Source: a virus
IMG/VR virus record: IMGVR_UViG_3300044568_003751
Coordinates: 25,312-89,311 of that record
DNA: 64,000 bases
Reading direction: 5' to 3' (one strand)
Positions 33,689 through 39,980 of this stretch are shown piece by piece. The position numbers were made by a program, and so were the translations under genes. The first letter of the stretch is position 1; each line of letters opens with the position of its first letter. The notes below the pieces were generated by a model. The model worked only from the letters and a program-made list of their open reading frames with translations. It did not search any database and was not told the origin of the DNA.

Positions 33689-33766
33689 TGGAGTAGCGGG
33701 TGAGATTCGAACTCACGGCTTTACGGATTTGCAATCCGTTCCCTTGGACCACTCGGGCACCGCTAC
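33689..33766 (-). tRNA. tRNA-Cys(GCA)
   Basis: Acceptor GTAGCGG/CCGCTAC, anticodon loop TTGCAAA on ACGGA/TCCGT, T-loop TTCGAAT, CCA encoded. Confidence 0.93.
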
Positions 33767-33772
33767 ATAAAT

Positions 33773-33925
33773 TTAACTTGGCACAATATGAGGAATGTAA
33801 GGAACGGCTCGAGGTCCGCCGTACATCTGCTCAAACAACTTCTTGGCTTCCTGCGGTGTGCCCGCATAGATACGCTTTTTTTCTTCGCCCTGTGGTGTGC
33901 GAACTGTTGTTTCATACATTGGCAT
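33773..33925 (-). CDS. Small phage protein, 50 aa
   Basis: ATG 33925 with AGGAG 8 nt upstream; MPMYETTVRTPQGEEKKRIY, then TPQEAKKLFEQMYGG. The pattern of a beta strand and helix recurs in small proteins of T4-like phages as I recall. Lies between tRNA-Cys and tRNA-Pro. Function unknown. Confidence 0.68.
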   Translation of the reverse strand: MPMYETTVRTPQGEEKKRIYAGTPQEAKKLFEQMYGGPRAVPYIPHIVPS

Positions 33926-33939
33926 ATTATTCTCCTAAT

Positions 33940-34016
33940 TGGTCCGAGTAGTAGGATTCAAACCTACGACCCTCTGGTCCCAAACCAGATGCGCTATCAG
34001 GCTGCGCTATACTCGG
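33940..34016 (-). tRNA. tRNA-Pro(UGG)
   Basis: Acceptor CCGAGTA/TACTCGG, anticodon loop TTTGGGA on TCTGG/CCAGA, T-loop TTTGAAT, CCA encoded. Confidence 0.93.
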
Positions 34017-34022
34017 GTAATT

Positions 34023-34250
34023 TTATTTCTTGGCCGACAACGGCTCTTGTGACTTTTCTATCTCTGATGTCTCGGCAAATCCTGCATTGCCACCAAAACC
34101 TTTCCAGCTGTCTTCTGTAAAAATTCTAACAGGTCGCCAGAAGCGGGCAATGATGTTGTTGATCACCACAATTCCAATTGCCACAGCAATAAAGCCTAAT
34201 GCTGTCAAAACACTACCGGCTAAAAATACCGCCGCTTGATCCATGTCCAT
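34023..34250 (-). CDS. Membrane protein, 75 aa
   Basis: One long hydrophobic helix (VFLAGSVLTALGFIAVAIGI) then FWRPVRIFTEDSWKGFGG and a polar tail. Between tRNA-Pro and tRNA-Gly(UCC). The C-terminal SWKGFGG block seems familiar from T4-like phages. Function unknown. Confidence 0.68.
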   Translation of the reverse strand: MDMDQAAVFLAGSVLTALGFIAVAIGIVVINNIIARFWRPVRIFTEDSWKGFGGNAGFAETSEIEKSQEPLSAKK

Positions 34251-34267
34251 AAGTTTTTCCTTAATTT

Positions 34268-34341
34268 TGGAGCGGGATGAGAGAATCGAACTCTCAACTC
34301 TAACTTGGAAGGATAGCGTTTTGCCACTAAACTAATCCCGC
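34268..34341 (-). tRNA. tRNA-Gly(UCC)
   Basis: Acceptor GCGGGAT/ATCCCGC, anticodon loop CTTCCAA; one T-T mismatch in the anticodon stem; T-loop TTCGATT, CCA encoded. Confidence 0.9.
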
Positions 34342-34387
34342 GTTGAACATGTAGTATACAATATTTTTTGGATATTGTAAAGACATT

Positions 34388-34461
34388 TGGTTCCCTGTCG
34401 AGGTAACGATCCTCGGTCTCTCGATTATCAGTCGAGTGCTCTACCTTTGAGCTAACGGGGA
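34388..34461 (-). tRNA. tRNA-Ile(GAU)
   Basis: Anticodon loop CTGATAA on CTCGA/TCGAG; T-arm CGAGG-ATCGTTA-CCTCG with the altered T-loop; acceptor TCCCCGT/ACAGGGA has one C-A mismatch; CCA encoded. Confidence 0.88.
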
Positions 34462-34467
34462 AAATAC

Positions 34468-34541
34468 TGGCACGGGAACTAGGGCTCGAACCTAGAATGA
34501 CAGAGTCAAAGTCTGTAGTGTTACCATTACACTATTCCCGA
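34468..34541 (-). tRNA. tRNA-Gln(UUG)
   Basis: Anticodon loop CTTTGAC on ACAGA/TCTGT; G73, CCA encoded; acceptor TCGGGAA/TTCCCGT leaves an open U1-U72 pair, matching the weak first pair that GlnRS prefers. Confidence 0.9.
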
Positions 34542-34553
34542 ACAAAAACTTTA

Positions 34554-34628
34554 TGGTGGATGAGAGTAGAGTCGAACTACCACTTGACTCCGTATGAAGG
34601 AGGCGCACTACCATTATGCTACTCATCC
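34554..34628 (-). tRNA. tRNA-Met(CAU), elongator-like
   Basis: Acceptor GGATGAG/CTCATCC, anticodon loop TTCATAC, T-loop TTCGACT, CCA encoded. Fully paired acceptor, so not an initiator. Confidence 0.8.
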
Positions 34629-34630
34629 AT

Positions 34631-34707
34631 TGGGGTGCATGATGGGATTCGAACCCACGCATATCGGAATCACAATCCGAGGTCTTGACCGCTTGACGAC
34701 ACGCACC
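34631..34707 (-). tRNA. tRNA-His(GUG)
   Basis: Encoded G-1 opposite C73, acceptor GTGCGTG/CATGCAC, anticodon loop TTGTGAT on TCGGA/TCCGA, CCA encoded. Confidence 0.93.
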
Positions 34708-34741
34708 ATATAGAAACACACCAAGCAAATATGTTTTCATA

Positions 34742-34816
34742 TGGTAGGGGCACAGAGAATCGAACTCTGATTTACGGGTTAAAAGCCCGCTACTTTGGCC
34801 GTTAAGTTATACCCCC
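34742..34816 (-). tRNA. tRNA-Lys(UUU)
   Basis: Acceptor GGGGGTA/TGCCCCT, anticodon loop CTTTTAA on GCGGG/CCCGT, T-loop TTCGATT, CCA encoded. Confidence 0.92.
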
Positions 34817-34867
34817 ACTAATCTTATCACTCTTGTCACAGTCTATGGGACTCTCCTTTTAAAATAT

Positions 34868-34943
34868 TTGGTACCGCTGGAAGGAATCAAACCTCCATCC
34901 CCACGTTCGTAGCATGGTGTCCTGTTCATTGAACGACAGCGAT
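34868..34943 (-). tRNA. tRNA-Arg(ACG)
   Basis: Acceptor ATCGCTG/CAGCGGT, anticodon loop CTACGAA on CCATG/CGTGG, T-loop TTTGATT, CCA encoded. Would need A34-to-I editing by TadA. Confidence 0.9.
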
Positions 34944-34948
34944 ATGAT

Positions 34949-35022
34949 TGGTGCCCCATGAGAGAATCGAACTCCCGTACCCGGATTACAAAACCGGTGT
35001 AATGCCATTATACTAATAGGGC
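34949..35022 (-). tRNA. tRNA-Thr(UGU)
   Basis: Acceptor GCCCTAT/ATGGGGC, anticodon loop TTTGTAA, T-loop TTCGATT, CCA encoded; one mismatch at the base of the anticodon stem. Confidence 0.9.
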
Positions 35023-35028
35023 AAATTT

Positions 35029-35116
35029 TGGCGGAGTATGTAGGAATCGAACCTACTCGCCCATTTCTGAACGACAGTTTAGCAAACTGTTGCCTTAACC
35101 GGTCGGCCAATACTCC
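35029..35116 (-). tRNA. tRNA-Ser(GCU)
   Basis: Acceptor GGAGTAT/ATACTCC, G73, anticodon loop TTGCTAA on ACAGT/ACTGT, long variable arm, CCA encoded. Confidence 0.93.
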
Positions 35117-35124
35117 ATACTTAC

Positions 35125-35203
35125 TGGCTCCGCATTTCGGAATCGGACCGAACTAACCAGGGATTAACAGTCCCGCCCATGCACCTTGCTCGGGTTCTGC
35201 GGA
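35125..35203 (-). tRNA. tRNA-Asn(GUU)
   Basis: Anticodon loop CTGTTAA, G73, CCA encoded, acceptor TCCGCAG/ATGCGGA with a G-A mismatch at 7:66; T-loop TCCGATT (C55). Confidence 0.88.
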
Positions 35204-35244
35204 ATAAAACTACTTAGCAGGCACTCATGCCTGCCTTAAAAACA

Positions 35245-35330
35245 TGGTGGAGAGTCAGGGATTCGAACCCCGTATACCGTAAGGTGGAAGATTTACAGTC
35301 TCCTGAAGTCACCAATGCTTCTCACTCTCC
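35245..35330 (-). tRNA. tRNA-Tyr(GUA)
   Basis: Acceptor GGAGAGT/ACTCTCC, anticodon loop CTGTAAA, long variable arm, T-loop TTCGAAT, CCA encoded. Confidence 0.93.
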
Positions 35331-35334
35331 AATT

Positions 35335-35409
35335 TGGTGGACCGTCCCGGGTTCGAACCGGGGACTGAGGCTTGCAAAGCCACTGTGTTCCCAACTATAC
35401 CAACAGCCC
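35335..35409 (-). tRNA. tRNA-Ala(UGC)
   Basis: Acceptor GGGCTGT/ACGGTCC with the G3-U70 alanine identity pair, anticodon loop TTTGCAA, T-loop TTCGAAC, CCA encoded. Confidence 0.92.
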
Positions 35410-35415
35410 ATAATT

Positions 35416-35489
35416 TGGCGACTCGTGATGGAATCGAACCACCGCTAGAAGTTTTGGAGACTTCCGCACTGCCACTATACTAACGAGCC
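35416..35489 (-). tRNA. tRNA-Trp(CCA)
   Basis: Acceptor GGCTCGT/ACGAGTC, G73, anticodon loop CTCCAAA on GAAGT/ACTTC, T-loop TTCGATT, CCA encoded. Confidence 0.92.
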
Positions 35490-35649
35490 ACGTCACACTG
35501 TTGCCAATGTGTGTATCAAAACACACTCTAAGAATATGCTTTGATACGCTCGGATTTTTTTTGTGTACAAGAACACAAGCCATCCCCGAGGCCGCCCATT
35601 TGCAGTTTTGAGTGTTGCAGGCTCGCGTTGCCATTGCACTTGATAACGC
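35490..35649 (-). ncRNA. Possible structured RNA upstream of tRNA-Trp
   Basis: 160 nt without a convincing gene. On the minus strand GTATCAAA and TTTGATAC form an 8-bp stem around about 19 nt. GATAACG/CGTTATC, at the end of the micro-ORF above, forms another. Could be an RNA or an mRNA 3' region. Confidence 0.35.
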
Positions 35650-35697
35650 TTATTGCACGTTATCGTGAATCCACTTCCAGTACTCTTCTGTTGTCAT
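35650..35697 (-). CDS. Micro-ORF, 15 aa
   Basis: ATG with AAGGAG 7 nt upstream, encoding MTTEEYWKWIHDNVQ. Its stop lies in a perfect GATAACG-CGTTATC hairpin, and the ribosome site begins right after the T run of a terminator. Possibly a leader peptide or translated only on read-through. Confidence 0.4.
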   Translation of the reverse strand: MTTEEYWKWIHDNVQ

Positions 35698-35710
35698 CGC
35701 TGTTCTCCTT

Positions 35711-35744
35711 AAAAAGAAAAACCCTGGAGTTTTTAGTTCCAGGG
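35711..35744 (-). terminator. Rho-independent terminator
   Basis: CCCTGGA-ACTAAAAAC-TCCAGGG then TTTTTCTTTTT on the minus strand; ends the 37-codon leaderless unit. Confidence 0.85.
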
Positions 35745-35774
35745 TCCTTGGCTTAGATACGATTGTATACTACG

Positions 35775-35888
35775 TTAAGACCCTGTGTCTCCTAGAATGA
35801 TTGCTGTTGGGCGACCATAGGCATGTGACCAGGCTGGTGCCTGATTAAACATTGTCTTGGTTAGCAGTGAACAGATTTGTGTTTTCAT
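35775..35888 (-). CDS. Leaderless micro-ORF, 37 aa
   Basis: ATG 7 nt after a consensus TATAAT; encodes MKTQICSLLTKTMFNQAPAW... and stops 31 nt before a strong terminator. The self-contained promoter-ORF-terminator unit of about 190 bp could make a peptide or a small RNA. Confidence 0.5.
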   Translation of the reverse strand: MKTQICSLLTKTMFNQAPAWSHAYGRPTAIILGDTGS

Positions 35889-35895
35889 AGTATCA

Positions 35896-35924
35896 ATTAT
35901 AGTTTATTTACCTTTGTGTGTCAA
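35896..35924 (-). promoter_or_regulatory. Sigma70-type promoter, leaderless output
   Basis: TTGACA, 17 nt, TATAAT; the ATG of the 37-aa ORF is 7 nt downstream. Confidence 0.8.
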
Positions 35925-35965
35925 TCACTTTGGCAAACTTTTTTGTTGTATTTACGCAACAGATT

Positions 35966-37096
35966 TTATTCACCTATACAGAAGGGTTTGCTGTAGATTG
36001 GTGCACCAACATCTTTTCCAATTATGCTGTTAACGGGATTGGTACTGTTTTCTATCAAATGATTACAAAAGTTTTTTTCTAACAAAAGATTTTTTATGCC
36101 TTTTACAAAAAGATCGGCCACAACATTGTCCTTCTTTAGCAAGGCATCTAGGCCAGTATCAAATGTTCGGGAAAGATCACCGTCAATGGTGTCCATTGTT
36201 ATTACTACTGATTCAAATTTATTTTCTTGTATTTTTTGTGTGAAACTGCCACCTGATACTATCTCTTTTTGTCTAGACAAATTTTTTGCCCAAGAAATAT
36301 AAGCGGCATTAGAAGAAATTCTAAATTTTGCGCCAGTAGGATCTAGACTAGCATTGTATGCATTTGCATTCATACGAAGTTTAAGCATTTTTTTAATCAT
36401 ATGACTTTGTTTGAGTGCCAAGACTGGGGCAGTAAAAAAACATTCAATATTCTCAAAATTCATTGTACTCAGCAAGGTTCTTGCATCATGACATGAATAA
36501 TATTTGTTATCTTTCTTGAATACTCTAGGTTGCTCGTGTCCAGTAATCAAACACCAAGTTGATCCACCAAACTGGTCGGCACAGTAATCCCACATGACAG
36601 AGTCCATGGTTCCCATGGCAAATTTAGGAATCATAGAAATATTTTTAAAAATCCAATCTTCTCCGGTTACAATTTGTTGTTTAGCCGCAGGATCAAATCG
36701 TTCTTTGACAGTGATTTTGGTCAAGGGATCATGATGATTATTTTTCAGCCAATCCACATACTGTGAATTGTACCAGGGCTCGTACTGATCATTTACCCAG
36801 ATAACAATTTCATCAATATGCAAATTATTACGTTTGAACACTTCGTAGATGGTCTGACTGTCAGTGCCACCGCTCCAGGACAGCATAACGTGTTGATATT
36901 TGTTTCTTAAATTACATGCATGGCGATCCATCAGTTGATCAAGAGACTCGGTGGGTTCTTGCAACCAATTCAGTTGATCATTCTGTTGATCATGACAAAC
37001 AAACTCAATGGGTTTCTTGCTTACAAATGCCTCATATTTGGCAAGCAGGTGATTGAAAATTATTTTATTGTTGACACGAAAGTAGATGGAAGTCAT
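35966..37096 (-). CDS. PP-loop ATPase, SGGTDS type, copy 1
   Basis: 376 aa. LSWSGGTDSQTIYEVFKRNN near 73-92 is the ATP-binding loop with an extended, conserved follow-up. YVDWLKNNHHDP, ITGHEQPRV and a C-terminal SKPFCIGE are shared with the paralogue at 43574 (SKEYCIGT). The family adenylates an acyl or carbonyl group. No glutaminase. Substrate unknown. Confidence 0.8.
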   Translation of the reverse strand: MTSIYFRVNNKIIFNHLLAKYEAFVSKKPIEFVCHDQQNDQLNWLQEPTESLDQLMDRHACNLRNKYQHVMLSWSGGTDSQTIYEVFKRNNLHIDEIVIWVNDQYEPWYNSQYVDWLKNNHHDPLTKITVKERFDPAAKQQIVTGEDWIFKNISMIPKFAMGTMDSVMWDYCADQFGGSTWCLITGHEQPRVFKKDNKYYSCHDARTLLSTMNFENIECFFTAPVLALKQSHMIKKMLKLRMNANAYNASLDPTGAKFRISSNAAYISWAKNLSRQKEIVSGGSFTQKIQENKFESVVITMDTIDGDLSRTFDTGLDALLKKDNVVADLFVKGIKNLLLEKNFCNHLIENSTNPVNSIIGKDVGAPIYSKPFCIGE

Positions 37097-37106
37097 GTGT
37101 ATGATT

Positions 37107-37179
37107 GGATGCGGGGGACAGATTCGAACTGCCGATGCACCTGGCTTATGAGACCGGTGTGGTGACCGCCCTCCCCGCT
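37107..37179 (-). tRNA. tRNA-Met(CAU), initiator-like
   Basis: Anticodon loop CTCATAA, T-loop TTCGAAT, acceptor AGCGGGG against CCCCGCA leaves an A1-A72 mismatch as initiators do. The anticodon stem has one C-A mismatch and the D-arm is unusual, so the initiator label is tentative. Confidence 0.72.
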
Positions 37180-37211
37180 GTGTATTTAATGCTCTGCGTC
37201 CCCCGGCGGTA

Positions 37212-37241
37212 ATTATAGTGTATCAGAAATTTGGTCAGCAA
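37212..37241 (-). promoter_or_regulatory. Promoter before initiator-like tRNA
   Basis: TATAAT with a TTGCTG -35 at 18 nt (or CTGACC at 15 nt); 32 nt before the tRNA. Confidence 0.5.
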
Positions 37242-37244
37242 GCG

Positions 37245-37509
37245 ATTAACTCACCAATTAGTCTATTCATCACTTACACCCTCCACCCGCTTCCCGACAG
37301 GGACCGTTCTCGTATTGCTAACGCCGGTTAGGTTGGACCGCTGATTGCTCAGTGAAACTTTTCCGTTTCAGAACCACCCGTAGTTGTCACACTACTTCTC
37401 ATCGTCGGGGTCAGACTATCCAGTGACGCTGGAACGTTTGGGAGAGGCCACGGTTGCAGGATCTAGTGCCTTTTGCAAGGGAAGTATCCAGGCGGTGCGG
37501 CCTCAAACT
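37245..37509 (-). ncRNA. Candidate large structured RNA
   Basis: 265 nt with no supported gene. On the minus strand: GTTTG-AGGCC pairs with GGCCT...CAAAC around an inner CCTT-GCAA-AAGG hairpin. Then follow TCCAG-CGTCA-CTGGA, GTAGT/ACTAC, GAAAC/GTTTC, CTGA-GCAA-TCAG and CTAAC-CGGC-GTTAG. Two of the loops are GNRA (GCAA). The dense helices suggest an ornate RNA such as those found near phage tRNAs. Confidence 0.6.
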
Positions 37510-37585
37510 TGGCGGTCTTAGGGGGTAACGATCCCCACTCTTACGGCGTGACAAGCCGTCGTGCGTCCATGAACACTTTAAGACC
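37510..37585 (-). tRNA. tRNA-Asp(GUC)
   Basis: Acceptor GGTCTTA/TAAGACC, G73, anticodon loop TTGTCAC on ACGGC/GCCGT; altered T-loop ATCGTTA; CCA encoded. Embedded between structured RNA segments. Confidence 0.88.
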
Positions 37586-37586
37586 A

Positions 37587-37741
37587 AATTTTTATAGTCA
37601 AGCACCGAGAATGCCAATTTAGGAGTCCTGCGCTAACAGTTCCAAAGCCGATGCAGTTATATTAGGATCAGTCGCCGGCCGCTGTGACCCGAATAGTGTT
37701 GGCGTCCCAACACGATACCTTATCGATGCTTGACTATAAAA
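37587..37741 (-). ncRNA. Structured RNA closed by a 19-bp terminal stem
   Basis: Ends TTTTTATAGTCAAGCA.CG and its reverse complement pair with one mismatch, enclosing about 115 nt. Inside: GATA-AGG-TATC, GTGTTGG-GACG-CCAACAC, GGGTCA/TGATCC and CTGC/GCAG. It fills the space between tRNA-Glu and tRNA-Asp exactly. Class unknown. Confidence 0.6.
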
Positions 37742-37745
37742 ACAA

Positions 37746-37821
37746 TGGTGCTCCGTGGGGGAATCGAACCCCTCCTTACCCGCGTGAAAGGCGAGTGTCC
37801 TAACCGATAGACGAACGGAGC
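37746..37821 (-). tRNA. tRNA-Glu(UUC)
   Basis: Acceptor GCTCCGT/ACGGAGC, anticodon loop CTTTCAC on CTCGC/GCGGG, T-loop TTCGATT, CCA encoded. Confidence 0.93.
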
Positions 37822-38075
37822 ATGTGATTTTACATTGAGGAACCATGTGGATCTTATTCTGCTTGGCTTGCGAGGCCAAGTCACCACGGTCATTACTGCC
37901 AGACGATCCGCCGCTTTTCTGAAACTGCAAGCAGTCTCGGCTTCATGACTGATAGCAAGTGGGCATCCGCCGATGCCAATTCACTTCTACCAATGCCACT
38001 AACGGGTCTGGTAACCTCTTTGTATATTTTAAAGATCTGTTGCAAGTAGTCTCGATCGACTTTGTTGCTTTGTTA
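37822..38075 (-). ncRNA. Candidate structured RNA downstream of promoter 38082
   Basis: About 250 nt without a gene, transcribed from a consensus promoter. Helices on the minus strand: GGCATC-GGCG-GATGCC, GCCG...CGGC enclosing GACTGC/GCAGTTTC, and CTTGGC-CTCGCAA-GCCAAG. May be the 5' part of one long RNA that also contains tRNA-Glu and tRNA-Asp. Confidence 0.5.
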
Positions 38076-38081
38076 AGTTCT

Positions 38082-38110
38082 ATTGTAGCAGAGTTTCAAT
38101 TTATGGTCTA
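38082..38110 (-). promoter_or_regulatory. Sigma70-type promoter of the ncRNA/tRNA block
   Basis: TAGACC, 17 nt, TACAAT with TGC extended -10, directly after the terminator at 38112-38143. Confidence 0.68.
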
Positions 38111-38111
38111 G

Positions 38112-38143
38112 CACAAAAAAGAAAACCCTCCGAAGTGGAGGGT
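38112..38143 (-). terminator. Rho-independent terminator
   Basis: ACCCTCC-ACTTC-GGAGGGT then TTTCTTTTTT on the minus strand. Confidence 0.87.
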
Positions 38144-38165
38144 CTTTGTAAGTAGTACTTTCGTA

Positions 38166-38333
38166 TTACAGGCAAAGTCCCCAATGGCAATCCCACTCAT
38201 GTTCTGAGCGAAGGGTTGTGATGATTGCAGTTGTTTGGTTCATAAGTGTATTATATATGACAAGTGATTGAAAGTCAAGGCTTTTTGGCTCGATTGCAAG
38301 CAGGATCTCAACAAACTGTGTTACTTTGCTCAT
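38166..38333 (-). CDS. Small protein, 55 aa (or 25 aa from internal leaderless start)
   Basis: The frame starts at an ATG overlapping the stop of the binding-protein gene (ATGA) and runs 55 codons, ending HEWDCHWGLCL. A consensus promoter lies inside it, and an in-frame ATG at 38243 is 6 nt after that TATAAT, giving a 25-aa leaderless product (MNQTTAIITTLRSEHEW...). A terminator follows 23 nt after the stop. Function unknown; His/Cys/Trp-rich end may bind metal. Confidence 0.45.
   Translation of the reverse strand: MSKVTQFVEILLAIEPKSLDFQSLVIYNTLMNQTTAIITTLRSEHEWDCHWGLCL
38250..38278 (-). promoter_or_regulatory. Sigma70-type promoter inside small ORF
   Basis: TTGACT, 17 nt, TATAAT; the upstream flank resembles the flank of the promoter at 39952-39980. 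Confidence 0.75.
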
Positions 38334-39223
38334 TTCTTAGTCAATAGTTTTACTGCCTGTTGATACTCACGCTCAATATCACGTGCAAACTCATCGGGTG
38401 TTTGTTTTCGGGGAACTCCAGCATGTACCACAGTAACAATTTGTTTTTGCACTTCTTCGTTGGCTCTAGCACTTTCTAGCACATTGTACAAGCGATCACG
38501 TGTGTCTTTGGGGGTGCCCGGTGGCGCCCAGAACCCAGTCCAGCCTTCTTGGCTGATATTGTACCCAAGTTCCACAAGACTTTTTATACCATTACGTCCC
38601 TTTGGGGTTAGTACTGCCAGGCCGTTTAGTTCTCCAGTGGCAACTCGATCCTCCAACAAGAAAGTAACAGTGGTAACTTCGATACTCTTGTTCATCAATG
38701 CCAACATGGCCGCATTGTCACCGTTGTAGTTCACCATGATGAGATTGGGATTGTTGCCCAACAATTCTTCAAGTGCAATTCTGGTAATAGCGCCATTGTT
38801 GCCCACGGCTACTGTGCGTGTTTTCAATGCAGACTTCAGTTGCTCAACTGTGCGGATGTCGGAGTCTTTGCGACTGATCAGCATCTGACCGTTTGTGGCA
38901 CCACGCATGAGTGGCACAATCTTTGTCATGATTTCGTGGGCCGCGGGGTTACTGGCAGAATTGTAAACCACTGCACTGCTACCGGTATACATCACAGTGT
39001 TGCCGTCGGGCTTGGCTGCCATCAACTCCTGCATGCCAACTAGGCCTTCGGCGCCAGGTTTGTTGACCACTATGGCCTCAACGCCCTGGCGTGCCAATTC
39101 CTTGGCATACACACGTGCCGCAAGGTCAGTGTTGCCTCCGGCCGCATAGGTAACAATAATTTTCAATGGTTCTGCCGCATGAGCAGAAGCCACAAGTAAT
39201 AGTGAGAGTAAAAGTTTTTTCAT
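38330..39223 (-). CDS. TctC/Bug-family periplasmic binding protein, copy 1
   Basis: 297 aa with a signal peptide (MKKLLLSLLLVASAHAAEPL, cut after AHA). KIIVTYAAGGNTDLAARVYA near 20-39 and NKPGAEG near 54-60 are typical Bug-family motifs. These proteins capture carboxylates for tripartite tricarboxylate transporters, abundant in Burkholderiales. No membrane components are encoded in the window. Start overlaps the oxygenase stop (ATGA). Confidence 0.9.
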   Translation of the reverse strand: MKKLLLSLLLVASAHAAEPLKIIVTYAAGGNTDLAARVYAKELARQGVEAIVVNKPGAEGLVGMQELMAAKPDGNTVMYTGSSAVVYNSASNPAAHEIMTKIVPLMRGATNGQMLISRKDSDIRTVEQLKSALKTRTVAVGNNGAITRIALEELLGNNPNLIMVNYNGDNAAMLALMNKSIEVTTVTFLLEDRVATGELNGLAVLTPKGRNGIKSLVELGYNISQEGWTGFWAPPGTPKDTRDRLYNVLESARANEEVQKQIVTVVHAGVPRKQTPDEFARDIEREYQQAVKLLTKK

Positions 39224-39918
39224 AGTTGATCGTAATCCAATTTAAAAGGTACGCTAGATTCAGCAAGTGCTGTGAAACGATCTGTGACCAGGCCACTCAA
39301 TCGCAACAGAGCCCTGTGCCAATATCCAGCGTTAAAAGTGCTATGAGCACCTGTGGGCCAATCCCAATGCACAACATCTCCTGCTTGCCAGTGAGTGTAA
39401 ATTTCGTCTCCAAAAATAATACCTTGTCCCCAGCGCCAGTCAGTGAGCAATATTAACACACGACTGGCAGTGCGTCTATCATTTTGAAAAGCCGCAATTT
39501 CTTCGTCACTGAATTGAATCTTGTGTATACTGGATTCTTCAGGCGTGATATAACCGTATCCAAGTTCGTCGATGTGCAATGGTTGCAATGCACCTGGCGC
39601 AAGTGTTTGTACTCGACCACTGGGCTTGCGATAGCCAATCAAATGACCAATACGTTCTACCACGGTGGTATCGGTAACCAACCATCTATCAAAGTCTTTT
39701 GGGTCTGCGGACTCGCCAACAATGGTGCTGATATCAGTGTCTTTGTAGCCCAGTTCTTGGGTCAACTGTTCTGCCACTGCCAGCCGGCTGATGTGTTTTG
39801 CTTCCTGCAAACTGGGAATACTTTGTGCAATAGTCTGTCCGTGACTTAGAAATTTATTCCAACTTTGATGTGGAGGGATATTACGGATGTTGCCTATATA
39901 TTTATAATGTTTTGTCAT
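39220..39918 (-). CDS. Aspartyl/asparaginyl hydroxylase-like oxygenase
   Basis: 232 aa from ATG 39918 (MTKHYKYIGNI). LHIDELGYGY near 113-122 and GDVVHWDWPTGAHSTFN near 183-199 with a final Arg fit the HxD/H...R pattern of 2-oxoglutarate/Fe hydroxylases of the Asp/Asn beta-hydroxylase type. Substrate unknown. Expressed from its own promoter with the binding-protein gene. Confidence 0.72.
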   Translation of the reverse strand: MTKHYKYIGNIRNIPPHQSWNKFLSHGQTIAQSIPSLQEAKHISRLAVAEQLTQELGYKDTDISTIVGESADPKDFDRWLVTDTTVVERIGHLIGYRKPSGRVQTLAPGALQPLHIDELGYGYITPEESSIHKIQFSDEEIAAFQNDRRTASRVLILLTDWRWGQGIIFGDEIYTHWQAGDVVHWDWPTGAHSTFNAGYWHRALLRLSGLVTDRFTALAESSVPFKLDYDQL

Positions 39919-39951
39919 GAAAATAAGACTGCAACTCAGCAGTGTAATCAT

Positions 39952-39980
39952 ATTGTACGTGCATTCAGCACTTGAGTCAA
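39952..39980 (-). promoter_or_regulatory. Sigma70-type promoter
   Basis: TTGACT, 17 nt, TACAAT; the -35 overlaps the stop of the 54-aa gene. Drives the oxygenase and TctC-like genes. Confidence 0.72.

Noticed and set aside
35395-35634. 79-codon minus-strand frame upstream of tRNA-Trp
   Set aside because: It continues through the entire tRNA-Trp gene and into tRNA-Ala; no ribosome site and no conserved pattern.
37245-37509. RNase P RNA
   Set aside because: GATGAATAGACT and a GNRA-rich layout look vaguely similar, but the universal RNase P segments (GAGGAAAGTCC and ACAGAA) are missing.
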